From: 62-47 sp051954235
GTDB lineage: Bacteria; Pseudomonadota; Alphaproteobacteria; Rhizobiales; Xanthobacteraceae
Assembly: GCA_051954235.1 (NCBI GenBank)
Contig: JBQCHY010000022.1
Span: 38,921-102,920, forward strand
Length of the DNA: 64,000 nt
Direction: 5' to 3'
Position 1 is the first letter of the stretch, and every line of letters begins with the position of its first letter. The notes under the pieces were generated by a model. That model had not been told where the DNA came from. It searched no databases and saw nothing but the letters and a program-made list of their open reading frames with translations. The position numbers were made by a program, and so were the translations under genes. Positions 52,165 through 59,711 of this stretch are shown here, piece after piece.

Positions 52165-53034
52165 TCAGAAGCACTTCGCTCCCTTGACCGACTGCAAATT
52201 CACGATGCGCAGAATGAATTCCAGCACGGCTGCATTGAACTGCTCTGGCCGTTCGAGGTTGGACAGGTGTCCGCAGTCCGATATCTCGCTGAAAACGCTG
52301 TTCGGGATTCGCGACGCCATGGCACGAAGCGTCTCAAGGGAATACAGTGGATCGTTCGCAGCGGCGACGACATGTGTCGGCGTGCGCATGGCTTCCAGTT
52401 CGATGCCGCCCTCGTTCAGCGAAACCGACTCGAGCGCCTTAATGTAACTTTGCGGATGCAGATCGGCCATGCTTTGCCGCAACAGTTCATAGACGGCCTC
52501 CGATGCATTGGGCCCAAGCAGCGATCGCGCCACGACGGGCGCGATATCAGCCGGGGTCAGCCCCGATTGCAGCGGGCGTAGACGACTCTCCAGAAAGGCG
52601 CGGCGCCGCTCCGGCGTCATATTGCTAGCGCGATCCGCCGCCGAGCAGACCGTTAGACTGCGGACTGCCTCCGGATGACGCCGGGTGAAGTCGAACGCCA
52701 GACGGCCGCCCATCGACAGGCCAACGAGATGCGCCGTGCGGACGCCGAAGTAATCCAGAACCCGAAGAATATCCTGGCTCACATCGGCGAAATCGAACGG
52801 CCCGTCATAGTCATCGCTCTCGCCGTAGCCGCGCGCATCCCACGCTACGGCAGTGAAGTGCCGGGCGAACACCGGGAGTTGCGCAGCCCAGTTCGACTTA
52901 TTGCCGCCGATGCCATGCATGAACAGAACCAGCTCGCCCTGCCCCGCATGCATGAGCGCAAGCCGCGGCGAACCATCAAGCCGAACGATGCTGATCGGCA
53001 TTGCTTCGGTCTGCCGTATGGGATCGCGCGACAT
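52165..53034 (-). CDS. Alpha/beta hydrolase (NicD/PcaD-like)
   Basis: 289 residues. Nucleophile Ser107 in VGLSMGGRLAFDF, acid Asp228 in AANDPLYS and His256 in SDCGHLSNLERPEQF form the triad; FMHGIGGNKSNW is the oxyanion-hole loop. Related to enol-lactonases and to the N-formylmaleamate deformylase NicD. Lying next to a NicX-like dioxygenase, hydrolysis of the ring-cleavage product is the natural suggestion. Starts 1 base after the flavoprotein stop. Confidence 0.9.
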   Translation of the reverse strand: MSRDPIRQTEAMPISIVRLDGSPRLALMHAGQGELVLFMHGIGGNKSNWAAQLPVFARHFTAVAWDARGYGESDDYDGPFDFADVSQDILRVLDYFGVRTAHLVGLSMGGRLAFDFTRRHPEAVRSLTVCSAADRASNMTPERRRAFLESRLRPLQSGLTPADIAPVVARSLLGPNASEAVYELLRQSMADLHPQSYIKALESVSLNEGGIELEAMRTPTHVVAAANDPLYSLETLRAMASRIPNSVFSEISDCGHLSNLERPEQFNAAVLEFILRIVNLQSVKGAKCF

Positions 53035-53035
53035 C

Positions 53036-54271
53036 TCAATCCGCCTTCGGAGGCGTCATCGCGTCGAACTCTTCCATCGAGTAAAGCGAGAGGTAGCCGA
53101 TCCGCTCCATGCAGATTTCCGCCGTAAAGGGCAACATGAGCGCACCGCAGCGACTGTCGCGATACATCCGCTCTAGCGGCAGCGATTTCAGCATCGCCTG
53201 GCCGCCGCAAGTCCGGATCGCGAGTTGGCAGATTTCGTTGCTGTTCTCCATCACGGTGTAATGGCCGGCATACATGCGGATGATGTCGCTCTTGTCGGGA
53301 TTCGGCCGCGCATCGCTGATGATGCGGTGATAGATCGCGCGAGTCTGTTCCAGCATGATTTGCATCTGCGCGACCGCCAGCCGCTTCGTCGGATAGTGCC
53401 GCCGCCGCACCGGCGGCATGCCTTCGACCTCGCCGCGCAGATAGCGAATGGTAAAATCCACCGCGCCCTCGGCGATGCCCATATAGGCGGGATTCACCGT
53501 GATGAAGCCGTGCGGCCATAGCTTGCGCATGTCGAAATAGGTGCCTTTCGGCATCACCTGCTCATGTTCGGGCACGAACACGTCTTTCAAAAGCAGTGTA
53601 CGCGACACCGTCCCGCGCATGCCGAGCGGATCCCATTCCCCCACAATCTCAAATCCCGGACTATTCTGGTCGACCGCGAGATAGACCGTATCCTGAAACG
53701 TCGGGGCGACACCTTCTTCCTTGATCTCGGTGCAGGTGATGCCGTGATAGTCCGCTGCGCCGGACAACGAGGCGAATATTTTTTTGCCATTGAGAACCCA
53801 GCCGCCATCGACGCGCTTCGCCGACGTCGCGTAGGGGCGCTGCGTCCAATCCTCGCCGCCCTCGGAAAACGGCTGCGAATACAGCTTCCCCTCTTCGACG
53901 ATTCGCCCGAAGTGATGCTGACGACGAACATGCTGCGCACGCTTTTCCGCCTCGGACAACGGATAGTGGTCGAGCATGAAGCCGGCATACATCGTCGCGC
54001 AGGTGTGCATGTTGAACGTCAACGCCGTGGCGCCGCACCAGCGACCGATTTCGGCAGCGACGAGCATGTATGTCTGGTAGTCCGCGCCCTGGCCGCCGTA
54101 CTCGGTCGGAACGCACAGGCGCAGAAATCCCGCTTCTCTCAGATCGTTATAATTTTCCGTCGGGAAAGTTGCCGTCCGATCGTAATGGGACGCGCGTTTA
54201 GCGAACACGGAACCGAGGTCGCGCGCACGGCCGAGCAGTTCCTGCTGCATGTTGGTGAATTCGTAATGCAT
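53036..54271 (-). CDS. Acyl-CoA dehydrogenase-like flavoprotein, possible flavin-dependent monooxygenase
   Basis: 411 residues with the acyl-CoA dehydrogenase fold: LREAGFLRLCVPTEYGGQGADY, GGWVLNGKKIFASLSGAADYHGI, and a C-terminal helical domain with NEICQLAIRTCGGQAMLKSLPLERMYRD. At the site of the catalytic Glu (YEGTSE in dehydrogenases) it reads CGALMLPFTAEICMERIGY, so the Glu-Gly-Thr motif is missing. With a flavin reductase encoded two genes away, it may be a two-component (group D) monooxygenase, like DszC or HsaA. Alternative: a dehydrogenase with a moved base. Confidence 0.85.
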   Translation of the reverse strand: MHYEFTNMQQELLGRARDLGSVFAKRASHYDRTATFPTENYNDLREAGFLRLCVPTEYGGQGADYQTYMLVAAEIGRWCGATALTFNMHTCATMYAGFMLDHYPLSEAEKRAQHVRRQHHFGRIVEEGKLYSQPFSEGGEDWTQRPYATSAKRVDGGWVLNGKKIFASLSGAADYHGITCTEIKEEGVAPTFQDTVYLAVDQNSPGFEIVGEWDPLGMRGTVSRTLLLKDVFVPEHEQVMPKGTYFDMRKLWPHGFITVNPAYMGIAEGAVDFTIRYLRGEVEGMPPVRRRHYPTKRLAVAQMQIMLEQTRAIYHRIISDARPNPDKSDIIRMYAGHYTVMENSNEICQLAIRTCGGQAMLKSLPLERMYRDSRCGALMLPFTAEICMERIGYLSLYSMEEFDAMTPPKAD

Positions 54272-54292
54272 GTTTCCTCTTTTGATTGATCG

Positions 54293-55351
54293 TTATGTCA
54301 CCAACTCACCCTGCAGCACGCCGCGCTCGACGATGACCTCATCGTCCAGCGCGACGGTGCAGTTGCGCATCGGCAGATCGAAATGCCCTTTGGTGAAGCG
54401 GCCGGCATGCTCATTGGCACCGGTCGAGAACAGAAAATTGCCGGCAAAGACCCGCAGCTCGGTGCCGTTGATGTCCTGCTTGTCGTACATCACCATGGCA
54501 TCCCAGCGCGCCCGCGGATTCATTCCCCAACCGACATGCGAGACGGCATACGCATTGCGATCATTCCAAGCGGCGAGATAGCTCCGCATCAGTTCAGCAT
54601 CGAGGTTGTCGCCCTCGATCCTGGTGACGAAGTCGTTCTCGATATCGAGCACGACATGCTGCTCGAAGTAGCGCTTGAAGGTCAGGTTGGCATCGCCCGG
54701 CGCGAACACCACGCGTCCATTGACCGACCCCTTGTTGGGATAGGTCGCAATCAGACCGCCCGGCCAATGCGATCGCGTGCCGCGCTCGGTGCAATAACCC
54801 CAGTTGCCACCGGCGGGCGAGCCACCGAGCACCACCTCGAGATTGGTGCCCGCGCCGGAACGCACCAGCATCTTCTTGGCCGACTTGATGCGCGCAACAC
54901 CTTTGCGCACCTTCCCTTCAAGCTCCGCATCGGGCTTGAAGCGTTCGAGCACGTCGGGGTGTTCGTTGCTGATCATGAACAGCCGCGCGCCGCCGGCAAG
55001 GATGGCAGCGATCTCCGGCGTGTGAAGCATGCCTTCGACGGTGCAATCGACGATCACTTCAACTTGCGACAGGGCTGAGATCACTGGCTGCATCTGATTG
55101 ACGACGTCGGACGCGCCGGTCGAACGAATCGGAACGACTTCGGTTTGTGGCCGGGTCGGCATTTCGATGGTGAACAGCGTGGCGCCGAGTTGCGTCAGCG
55201 CCAACCGGCTCATCAATACGTTGATAGCGCGCGACTGGGTCTCGCAGAGAATCGCCACCATCGTTCCACGGCCGATTCCGCACGCCTCAAAATGCTGAAC
55301 GAAGCAATTGACCCACTTTTGCTCGATTACGGACAACCCAGCCCCCCTCAT
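54293..55351 (-). CDS. NicX-like (2,5-dihydroxypyridine 5,6-dioxygenase family) iron dioxygenase
   Basis: 352 residues. MLVRSGAGTNLEVVLGGSPA, HWPGGLIATYPNKGSVNGRVVF, SHVGWGMNPRARWDAM and GNFLFSTGANEHAG match the order in NicX of Pseudomonas putida; His272, His323 and Asp325 (SHVGWG, KGHFDLPMRNC) would be the iron ligands. The family is built on an aminopeptidase-T-like fold. NicX opens a dihydroxypyridine ring between C5 and C6. Start at 55351 is the first Met after the reductase stop; upstream frame overlaps the reductase. Confidence 0.85.
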   Translation of the reverse strand: MRGAGLSVIEQKWVNCFVQHFEACGIGRGTMVAILCETQSRAINVLMSRLALTQLGATLFTIEMPTRPQTEVVPIRSTGASDVVNQMQPVISALSQVEVIVDCTVEGMLHTPEIAAILAGGARLFMISNEHPDVLERFKPDAELEGKVRKGVARIKSAKKMLVRSGAGTNLEVVLGGSPAGGNWGYCTERGTRSHWPGGLIATYPNKGSVNGRVVFAPGDANLTFKRYFEQHVVLDIENDFVTRIEGDNLDAELMRSYLAAWNDRNAYAVSHVGWGMNPRARWDAMVMYDKQDINGTELRVFAGNFLFSTGANEHAGRFTKGHFDLPMRNCTVALDDEVIVERGVLQGELVT

Positions 55352-55365
55352 CCCGATGTGATGCG

Positions 55366-55908
55366 CTATGAATCCATTGCAGGCCGCATGGCGGCATATC
55401 GGCCGCCATGGAATAGAAGCGGCACCTGATCCACCGCCCCCAGCGCTTCCACTCGTCCGACGAAAAGCAGATGATCGCCGATCTCGGTGCAACTCTGCTG
55501 GCTGCAGATGAACCAAGCGGCACACCCATGGATCAGCGGCACGCCCCAGTCGGTATGACTATGGCCGACGCCGGAGAAGCGATCCTCGACCGGGCTGGCA
55601 AAGCGCGTCGACAAATCAGCCTGATGTTCAGACAAAATATTGACCGCAAAATGCGAGCAGCGCTCGAATACATGCCGGCTGCCTTGATTGCAGCCGAGAC
55701 TCCACAGCACCAACGCCGGATCCAGTGACAGCGAAGTGAATGAATTCGCCGTCAGCCCGACATAACCGCCGTTCGGCGAGCGTGCCGCGATGATCGTCAC
55801 GCCAGTGGTAAACCGCCCCAGCGCCTGGCGCAGATCCTTGGGGCTCCAGCGATCGTTGATCGGGACGTTGATATCACGCTGACTGCCGGCTCCCGCCCAG
55901 TTTGTCAT
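55366..55908 (-). CDS. Flavin reductase (HpaC/NtaB-like)
   Basis: 180 residues. LRQALGRFTTGVTIIAARSPNGGYVGLTANSFTSLSLDPALVLWSL (in parts) and FAVNILSEHQADLSTRFASP are the family signature; GDHLLFVGRVEAL and FHGGRYAAM close it. It supplies reduced FMN or FAD to a partner oxygenase, most likely the flavoprotein at 53036. First gene of the 11-gene operon; ATG at 55908 preferred to the GTG at 55923. Confidence 0.93.
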   Translation of the reverse strand: MTNWAGAGSQRDINVPINDRWSPKDLRQALGRFTTGVTIIAARSPNGGYVGLTANSFTSLSLDPALVLWSLGCNQGSRHVFERCSHFAVNILSEHQADLSTRFASPVEDRFSGVGHSHTDWGVPLIHGCAAWFICSQQSCTEIGDHLLFVGRVEALGAVDQVPLLFHGGRYAAMRPAMDS

Positions 55909-55932
55909 TGATCGTTTCCACACGTCGAGCTC

Positions 55933-55960
55933 TTGACAACGATTTCTGTTCTTATATTTT
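55933..55960 (+). promoter_or_regulatory. Sigma70-type promoter candidate for the IclR gene
   Basis: TTGACA at 55933-55938, 16 bases, then TATTTT at 55955-55960. It is overlapped by the first operator repeat, which fits autorepression. Predicted only. Confidence 0.45.
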
Positions 55961-55985
55961 GAACAGTATTCTTATATTTCGAACA
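55947..55985. promoter_or_regulatory. Tandem palindromic operator for the adjacent IclR regulator
   Basis: Two direct copies with a 20-base period: TGTTC-N9-GAACA (55947-55965) and TATTC-N9-GAACA (55967-55985); the spacers TTATATTTT and TTATATTTC are almost equal. Each is itself an inverted repeat. Located between the divergent flavin reductase and IclR starts, with two sites one helical face apart (about two turns). Confidence 0.7.
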
Positions 55986-56018
55986 AGATCATATTTCGCC
56001 TTGAACAGGAGTCAAGAC

Positions 56019-56840
56019 TTGATCGAGACAAAGTCGAACGATCGAGCGATCAGTGGTGATAGCTCGCGTCAGGAGTTGTCGGGCTCGCTGGAGAAGGGTC
56101 TTGCGCTCATCGAACTGCTCGCGAAGAGCGAAACGCCACTTGGCGTCACACAAATCGCCAACCGGCTTGCTACCGGAAAGAGCGGCATTCACCGCATCCT
56201 GCAGATGATGAAAGCGACCGGGTGGATCCGGCAAACCCCGAAGAGCGAATACGAGTGCACGCTCAAGCTGTGGGAGCTCGGCCTGCGTCAGATAGAACGT
56301 ATCGATCTGCGCCGATTGGCGGCTCCCTACATGCGTGAACTCGCCAGCGCGACGCAGGAGTCGATTCACCTGTCAATTCTCGACGGCACCGACGTGCTGT
56401 ATCTCGACAAGCTGGACAGTCCTCAGGCCATTCGGGCTTACACCCATATCGGCGGGCGCGCGCCGGCCTATTGCGTCGCGACGGGACGTGCGCTGCTTGC
56501 GCATGCCAACGAGGCCGCTGTCACCGCCGCAACACATAACATGGAGTCCTTCACAACGTTGACGGTGACATCGCCGCAGAAACTGCGGAACGAGCTGCAG
56601 CAAGTCCGTAATCGGGGTTACGCGATCAATCGCGGCGAATGGCGCGGCGGCGTTCGCGGACTCGCCGCGCCGATCTTTGACGCCAGCGCGCATGCCATTG
56701 CGGCCATCGGCGTGGCGGGGCCAGGTGAACGCATGACAGATGCATCAATGCGAACCTACGCGCCGCTGGTTGTCGCGGCAGCGCGTCGCATTTCGCGCGA
56801 TCTCGGTTTTGCACCGGGGGACGCCGCGGCACAAAACTAG
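56019..56840 (+). CDS. IclR-family transcriptional regulator of the catabolic operon
   Basis: 273 residues. Winged HTH: GSLEKGLALIELLAKSETPLGVTQIANRLATGKSGIHRILQMM (in parts); effector domain includes SILDGTDVLYLDKLDSPQAIR, RAPAYCVATGRALLA and GYAINRGEWRGGVRGLAAPIFD, where the Cys and Gly-rich motifs bind small acids. I choose the TTG at 56019 because AGGAG lies seven bases before it and because it leaves the tandem operator upstream; the ATG at 55902 would overlap both operator and divergent gene. Confidence 0.92.
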   Translation: MIETKSNDRAISGDSSRQELSGSLEKGLALIELLAKSETPLGVTQIANRLATGKSGIHRILQMMKATGWIRQTPKSEYECTLKLWELGLRQIERIDLRRLAAPYMRELASATQESIHLSILDGTDVLYLDKLDSPQAIRAYTHIGGRAPAYCVATGRALLAHANEAAVTAATHNMESFTTLTVTSPQKLRNELQQVRNRGYAINRGEWRGGVRGLAAPIFDASAHAIAAIGVAGPGERMTDASMRTYAPLVVAAARRISRDLGFAPGDAAAQN

Positions 56841-57070
56841 TTCTGCCGAAAATACGTCGGTGTGTAATCGCCACAGACTTTCGAGGCTTCAGCAGCCCCA
56901 CTCCTGCGAAAAGACCAGTTGCCGAACCTAGTCGGCGACGCCGGCATAACCTGTCTCGATACCAGGAACCGAGCCAATCATCCGATAGTGGCCTTCTTGT
57001 ATTTGTCGTCTTGTAGATGCCAAAGACTCGCGCAAAGTCTTCGATGTGGACGGGATTTAATCCATCCTCC

Positions 57071-57682
57071 TCATCGCCGCCGCCGGCGAGACGTCACTTC
57101 CAGGAGCGCCAACGCCGCATCGATCTGGCGCTCGAAAACATCAAGTTTGGGCGACCCGATCCCCAGAACAAGCTCCTGGTACGCGTCTCCGAGCGCGAGC
57201 TGGACGAGTTGCTCGGCGACGACAGGCGCCGTCGCAGTGTCGTGCTCTTCGGCACATAACTGCGCAATGGCAATTCGGAGCTGACGCGGCCCGGCCTCCC
57301 AGAACAGGCGCCCCAGGCCTGGCATCCGGTCGGCCTCGGCGACAATGGCGCGGTAGAGCCGGACGCTGTCCGGACTGGCGACGCCGGCCACGAAGGTCAG
57401 CAGCAGTCCGCGAAGCCGCTGTCCAGTCGGCAACGGGCGTGTTGGCGGTCGGATGACCTCCGGCGCGCACATCGCCTCGACCAATGCCTCGACGAGCGCT
57501 TCCTTCGATCGGAAGTGGCGATAGATAGTCTGCTTGCCGACGCCGGCTTCGGCGGCGACCGCGTCCATCGAACCTTGCGCAAACCCCTCACGCATAAATA
57601 CGGCACGGGCTCCTTCGAGAATCGCCGCGCGCTTGGCGGGGTCGAGAATACGTCCGGGGCGCGGCGGGATAGAAGCGGTCAT
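57071..57682 (-). CDS. TetR-family transcriptional regulator
   Basis: 203 residues. HTH: ILEGARAVFMREGFAQGSMDAVAAEAGVGKQTIYRHFRSKEALVEALV (in parts). The C-terminal ligand domain begins around residue 85 with LRGLLLTFVAGVASPDSVRLYRAIVAE, the TetR_C layout of AefR-type proteins. Divergent from the SnoaL-like gene with a 7-bp inverted repeat between them, so it likely represses both itself and that gene pair. Confidence 0.93.
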   Translation of the reverse strand: MTASIPPRPGRILDPAKRAAILEGARAVFMREGFAQGSMDAVAAEAGVGKQTIYRHFRSKEALVEALVEAMCAPEVIRPPTRPLPTGQRLRGLLLTFVAGVASPDSVRLYRAIVAEADRMPGLGRLFWEAGPRQLRIAIAQLCAEEHDTATAPVVAEQLVQLALGDAYQELVLGIGSPKLDVFERQIDAALALLEVTSRRRRR

Positions 57683-57695
57683 CAGCGATCCTTGA

Positions 57696-57713
57696 CGAGA
57701 CTGACCAGTCTCG
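57696..57713. promoter_or_regulatory. TetR operator overlapping a promoter
   Basis: CGAGACT-GACC-AGTCTCG, a perfect 7-bp inverted repeat, 13 bases before the TetR start and 21 before the SnoaL-like start. A TTGACG (57692-57697) spaced 17 bases from TTAATC (57715-57720) may be the rightward promoter that the repeat covers. Confidence 0.7.
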
Positions 57714-57734
57714 CTTAATCAGCAGGAGGCTTCA

Positions 57735-58190
57735 ATGTCAACCGATCCTGTAAAGCTCGGCTACCTGTTCGCCGAGATCGTGTCCGGTCACGACGTGTCG
57801 CGTTTCGATGAGATCGTTGCGCCCGGCTATGTGAACCACAACGCTTTCGCGGAACCCGGTCCAGAGGGTGTCAAGAAAATCTTTGGCGCGATCCTCGCGG
57901 GCGTCCCTGACTTGAAGGTATCTGCCGAAGACGTCTTCGTGTCGGCGGATGGCTCACGCTTGGTTGGCCGCTATCGCTACGAAGGGACGCACACCGGCAG
58001 TTTCCTTGGACATCCCGCGACAGGCAACGCTTTCGCGATGCGTTCGATCGATATCTGGCGTGTGGAGGACGGACGTTTCATTGAGCATTGGGACGAACTC
58101 AATACCCTCGATATCTTCACCCAGATCGGCGCCTTGGCGCCTCTTGGAGAGCCACCAGCGCGTGGCGGACCCACGCAGTCAGCGATATGA
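57735..58190 (+). CDS. SnoaL-like polyketide-cyclase-family protein
   Basis: 151 residues, NTF2-like fold of the SnoaL/ester cyclase group: PGYVNHNAFAEPGPEGVKKIFGAILAGVPDLKVSAEDVFV (in parts), then GTHTGSFLGHPATGNAFAMRSIDIWRVEDGRFIEHWDELN. The conserved His/Asp pattern (HWDELN) fits. Usual for TetR-controlled small-molecule response genes; substrate unknown. An AGGAGG-type site (CAGGAGG) precedes the ATG. Confidence 0.9.
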   Translation: MSTDPVKLGYLFAEIVSGHDVSRFDEIVAPGYVNHNAFAEPGPEGVKKIFGAILAGVPDLKVSAEDVFVSADGSRLVGRYRYEGTHTGSFLGHPATGNAFAMRSIDIWRVEDGRFIEHWDELNTLDIFTQIGALAPLGEPPARGGPTQSAI

Positions 58191-58200
58191 GAATCATCCC

Positions 58201-58539
58201 ATGCCAGTAGGAAGGTTCTTCGCGATCGGGCTTCCAATCGTGCTCGGCGTCGTGATGATTGGTGCTGGCGCGGTCAACTTCGTCGGCTCTCAATCAGTTC
58301 GCGACTCCTTTGTGCGTTGGGGTTATCCGGCCGGTTTTCATCGGGCGACAGGCGGGCTCGAAGCGATTGTTGGAGTGCTGTTGCTGGTCCCAACTCTGTC
58401 GTGGGCTGGCGCGATAGGCAGCGTCGTGATCCTGCTGGCCGCGGTGATGACGCTGATCAGTTGTCGCGAGTGGAGCCATCTGCCCAGCGCAGTCGTTCTG
58501 ACTGCGGTAGCCGTGGCGACGGTGGCGATCCATAACTAG
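58201..58539 (+). CDS. DoxX-like small membrane protein
   Basis: 112 residues with four hydrophobic segments (FAIGLPIVLGVVMIGAGAVNFV; LEAIVGVLLLVPTLSWAGAIG; VILLAAVMTLISC; VVLTAVAVATVAI) and the WGYPAGFHRATGGLEAI motif of DoxX-like proteins. Ten bases after the SnoaL gene and probably cotranscribed under the TetR operator. Function of such proteins is poorly known (redox or membrane stress). Confidence 0.82.
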   Translation: MPVGRFFAIGLPIVLGVVMIGAGAVNFVGSQSVRDSFVRWGYPAGFHRATGGLEAIVGVLLLVPTLSWAGAIGSVVILLAAVMTLISCREWSHLPSAVVLTAVAVATVAIHN

Positions 58540-58713
58540 ATCGGGCAACTGGCCAAGTGTTGCAGCTTGCCGCAATGGCATGACGAGCCATACGCGATCT
58601 CCCCCAAACCGGAAGATCGGTCGAGCATGCTGTGGTCGCGAAAAGGCAAGATAAGCCAGGGTCCCTATATCACGGTAAGCGCCCTCGATTGGCATCAAGG
58701 AAGCGGTGAGCCT
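58540..58713. other. No gene seen
   Basis: Between the DoxX-like gene and the Arr-like fragment. Frames are open in part (58567 onward) but the residues before the fragment resemble nothing. Confidence 0.4.
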
Positions 58714-58857
58714 ATGTCAGCGATTGCAACGATGTTTTCACAATCGTTCTTCCACGGAACCAAAGCCGATCTGAAGCCTGGGGAGTTGGTTGCCGTCGGC
58801 TACCAATCCAATCATCAAGCTAGAAAGCGCCGCGCGAAATCTCGCGGATGCAACCTG
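58714..58857 (+). pseudogene. Arr-like (rifampin ADP-ribosyltransferase) N-terminal fragment
   Basis: From the ATG at 58714 the frame gives SQSFFHGTKADLKPGELVAVGYQSNHQARK, close to the N-terminal signature of Arr enzymes (YHGTKADLK.GDLI..G..SN...RK), which inactivate rifamycins. After about 45 residues the similarity stops: the expected VYxTxTLDAAxWGAELA motif is not found in any frame. The remainder is absent or badly decayed, so no activity is expected. Confidence 0.6.
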
Positions 58858-59277
58858 TGTGTACAACGGGAAACACCGATCTCGAGTTCGAGAACAGTCT
58901 CGACATTTTACTCGCACCGCGGGATTTGGCTTTCAATGATATGCCCTCCTGCGCTCGTCGCCATCGGCAAGTACGCTAGATCAGCGCCGTCCCGGCGAGG
59001 GGAGTTTCCGCACGCTCAGAAGGGAACTACTTCGACAGTGCGGCAACAGGTATGTCGAGTTTGACCACCAATCCTCGCGGGTAGCAATTGGAAGTAATCC
59101 GGCCATGAAGCCTTCCGATCGGGCGGCGTGACAACTGGCTCCAAGCAGCAGGAACTTCGAAAGCACCAGAGGCGTTGGCTTCACGGTCTCAGAACGGGTG
59201 GTCGTCGCCGATCAGAACTGAGCGCCGGCACTCCTTCTCGCCACCCCGGCAGACGGACCTCATTCAGGAGAGAAACC
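58858..59277. other. No gene seen
   Basis: 420 bases after the Arr-like fragment. Short frames only, no recognisable product, RNA or repeat. The last 20 bases hold the ribosome site of the next gene (AGGAGAGAAACC). Confidence 0.45.
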
Positions 59278-59532
59278 ATGATCAAGGTCGTTTTGTCCGC
59301 AATCGCAGTCAGTTCACTAATAGTTGCCGTTCCGGCGCTCGCACAGCAAAAAACAGCTCCCGGCCAGCAAATGCAGGACAAGGGAAGCGTCAAAGGCACA
59401 ACCGGCGCCTCCGGCTATGCCCCGGGGCAAAAGATGCAAGACAAGGGCTCCGTGAAAGGCACCACTGGCGCTTCAGGTTACGCACCCGGACATGCCAGTG
59501 ACGGAAAAACCGGCACGCGAACAAAAAAATGA
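59278..59532 (+). CDS. Small secreted protein with 21-residue tandem repeats
   Basis: 84 residues. Signal peptide VVLSAIAVSSLIVAVPALAQ, then two near-identical 21-residue repeats (APGQQMQDKGSVKGTTGASG+Y and APGQKMQDKGSVKGTTGASG+Y) and a partial third APGHASDGKTGTRTKK. Gly/Ser/Lys-rich and likely disordered in the periplasm or outside. The repeats are also very similar at DNA level, so recent duplication or gene conversion is likely. Strong ribosome site. Similar low-complexity exported proteins are common in Bradyrhizobium; no known function. Confidence 0.75.
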   Translation: MIKVVLSAIAVSSLIVAVPALAQQKTAPGQQMQDKGSVKGTTGASGYAPGQKMQDKGSVKGTTGASGYAPGHASDGKTGTRTKK

Positions 59533-59711
59533 CGACCCCCACATAAGCACCCGTTTCTTGGCGGACCTTCTTTTGCGTGTGGCTCGCCAACTTCGCCGCT
59601 CGCCGTAACCGACACATCATGCCTTCGATGTGAATGCCATTCTGCGTCATGCGGTGGATGGGTTTTGAGTGCGATCTCCTCCCCCAAATTCCCTTCTCCT
59701 TTGTAGGATCG

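Noticed and set aside
45221..55908. A standard nicotinate (nic) pathway
   Set aside because: NicX-like and NicD-like genes are present, but maleamate amidase, maleate isomerase and the nicotinate hydroxylase are absent, and CoA genes replace them.
55902..56018. ATG-started extension of the second IclR regulator
   Set aside because: Would place the tandem operator and promoter inside the coding region and overlap the divergent flavin reductase start; TTG at 56019 has a proper ribosome site.
58567..59064. Full 165-codon frame as an intact Arr protein
   Set aside because: Only about 30 residues resemble Arr; the catalytic and NAD-contact motifs downstream are missing, so it is listed as a fragment.
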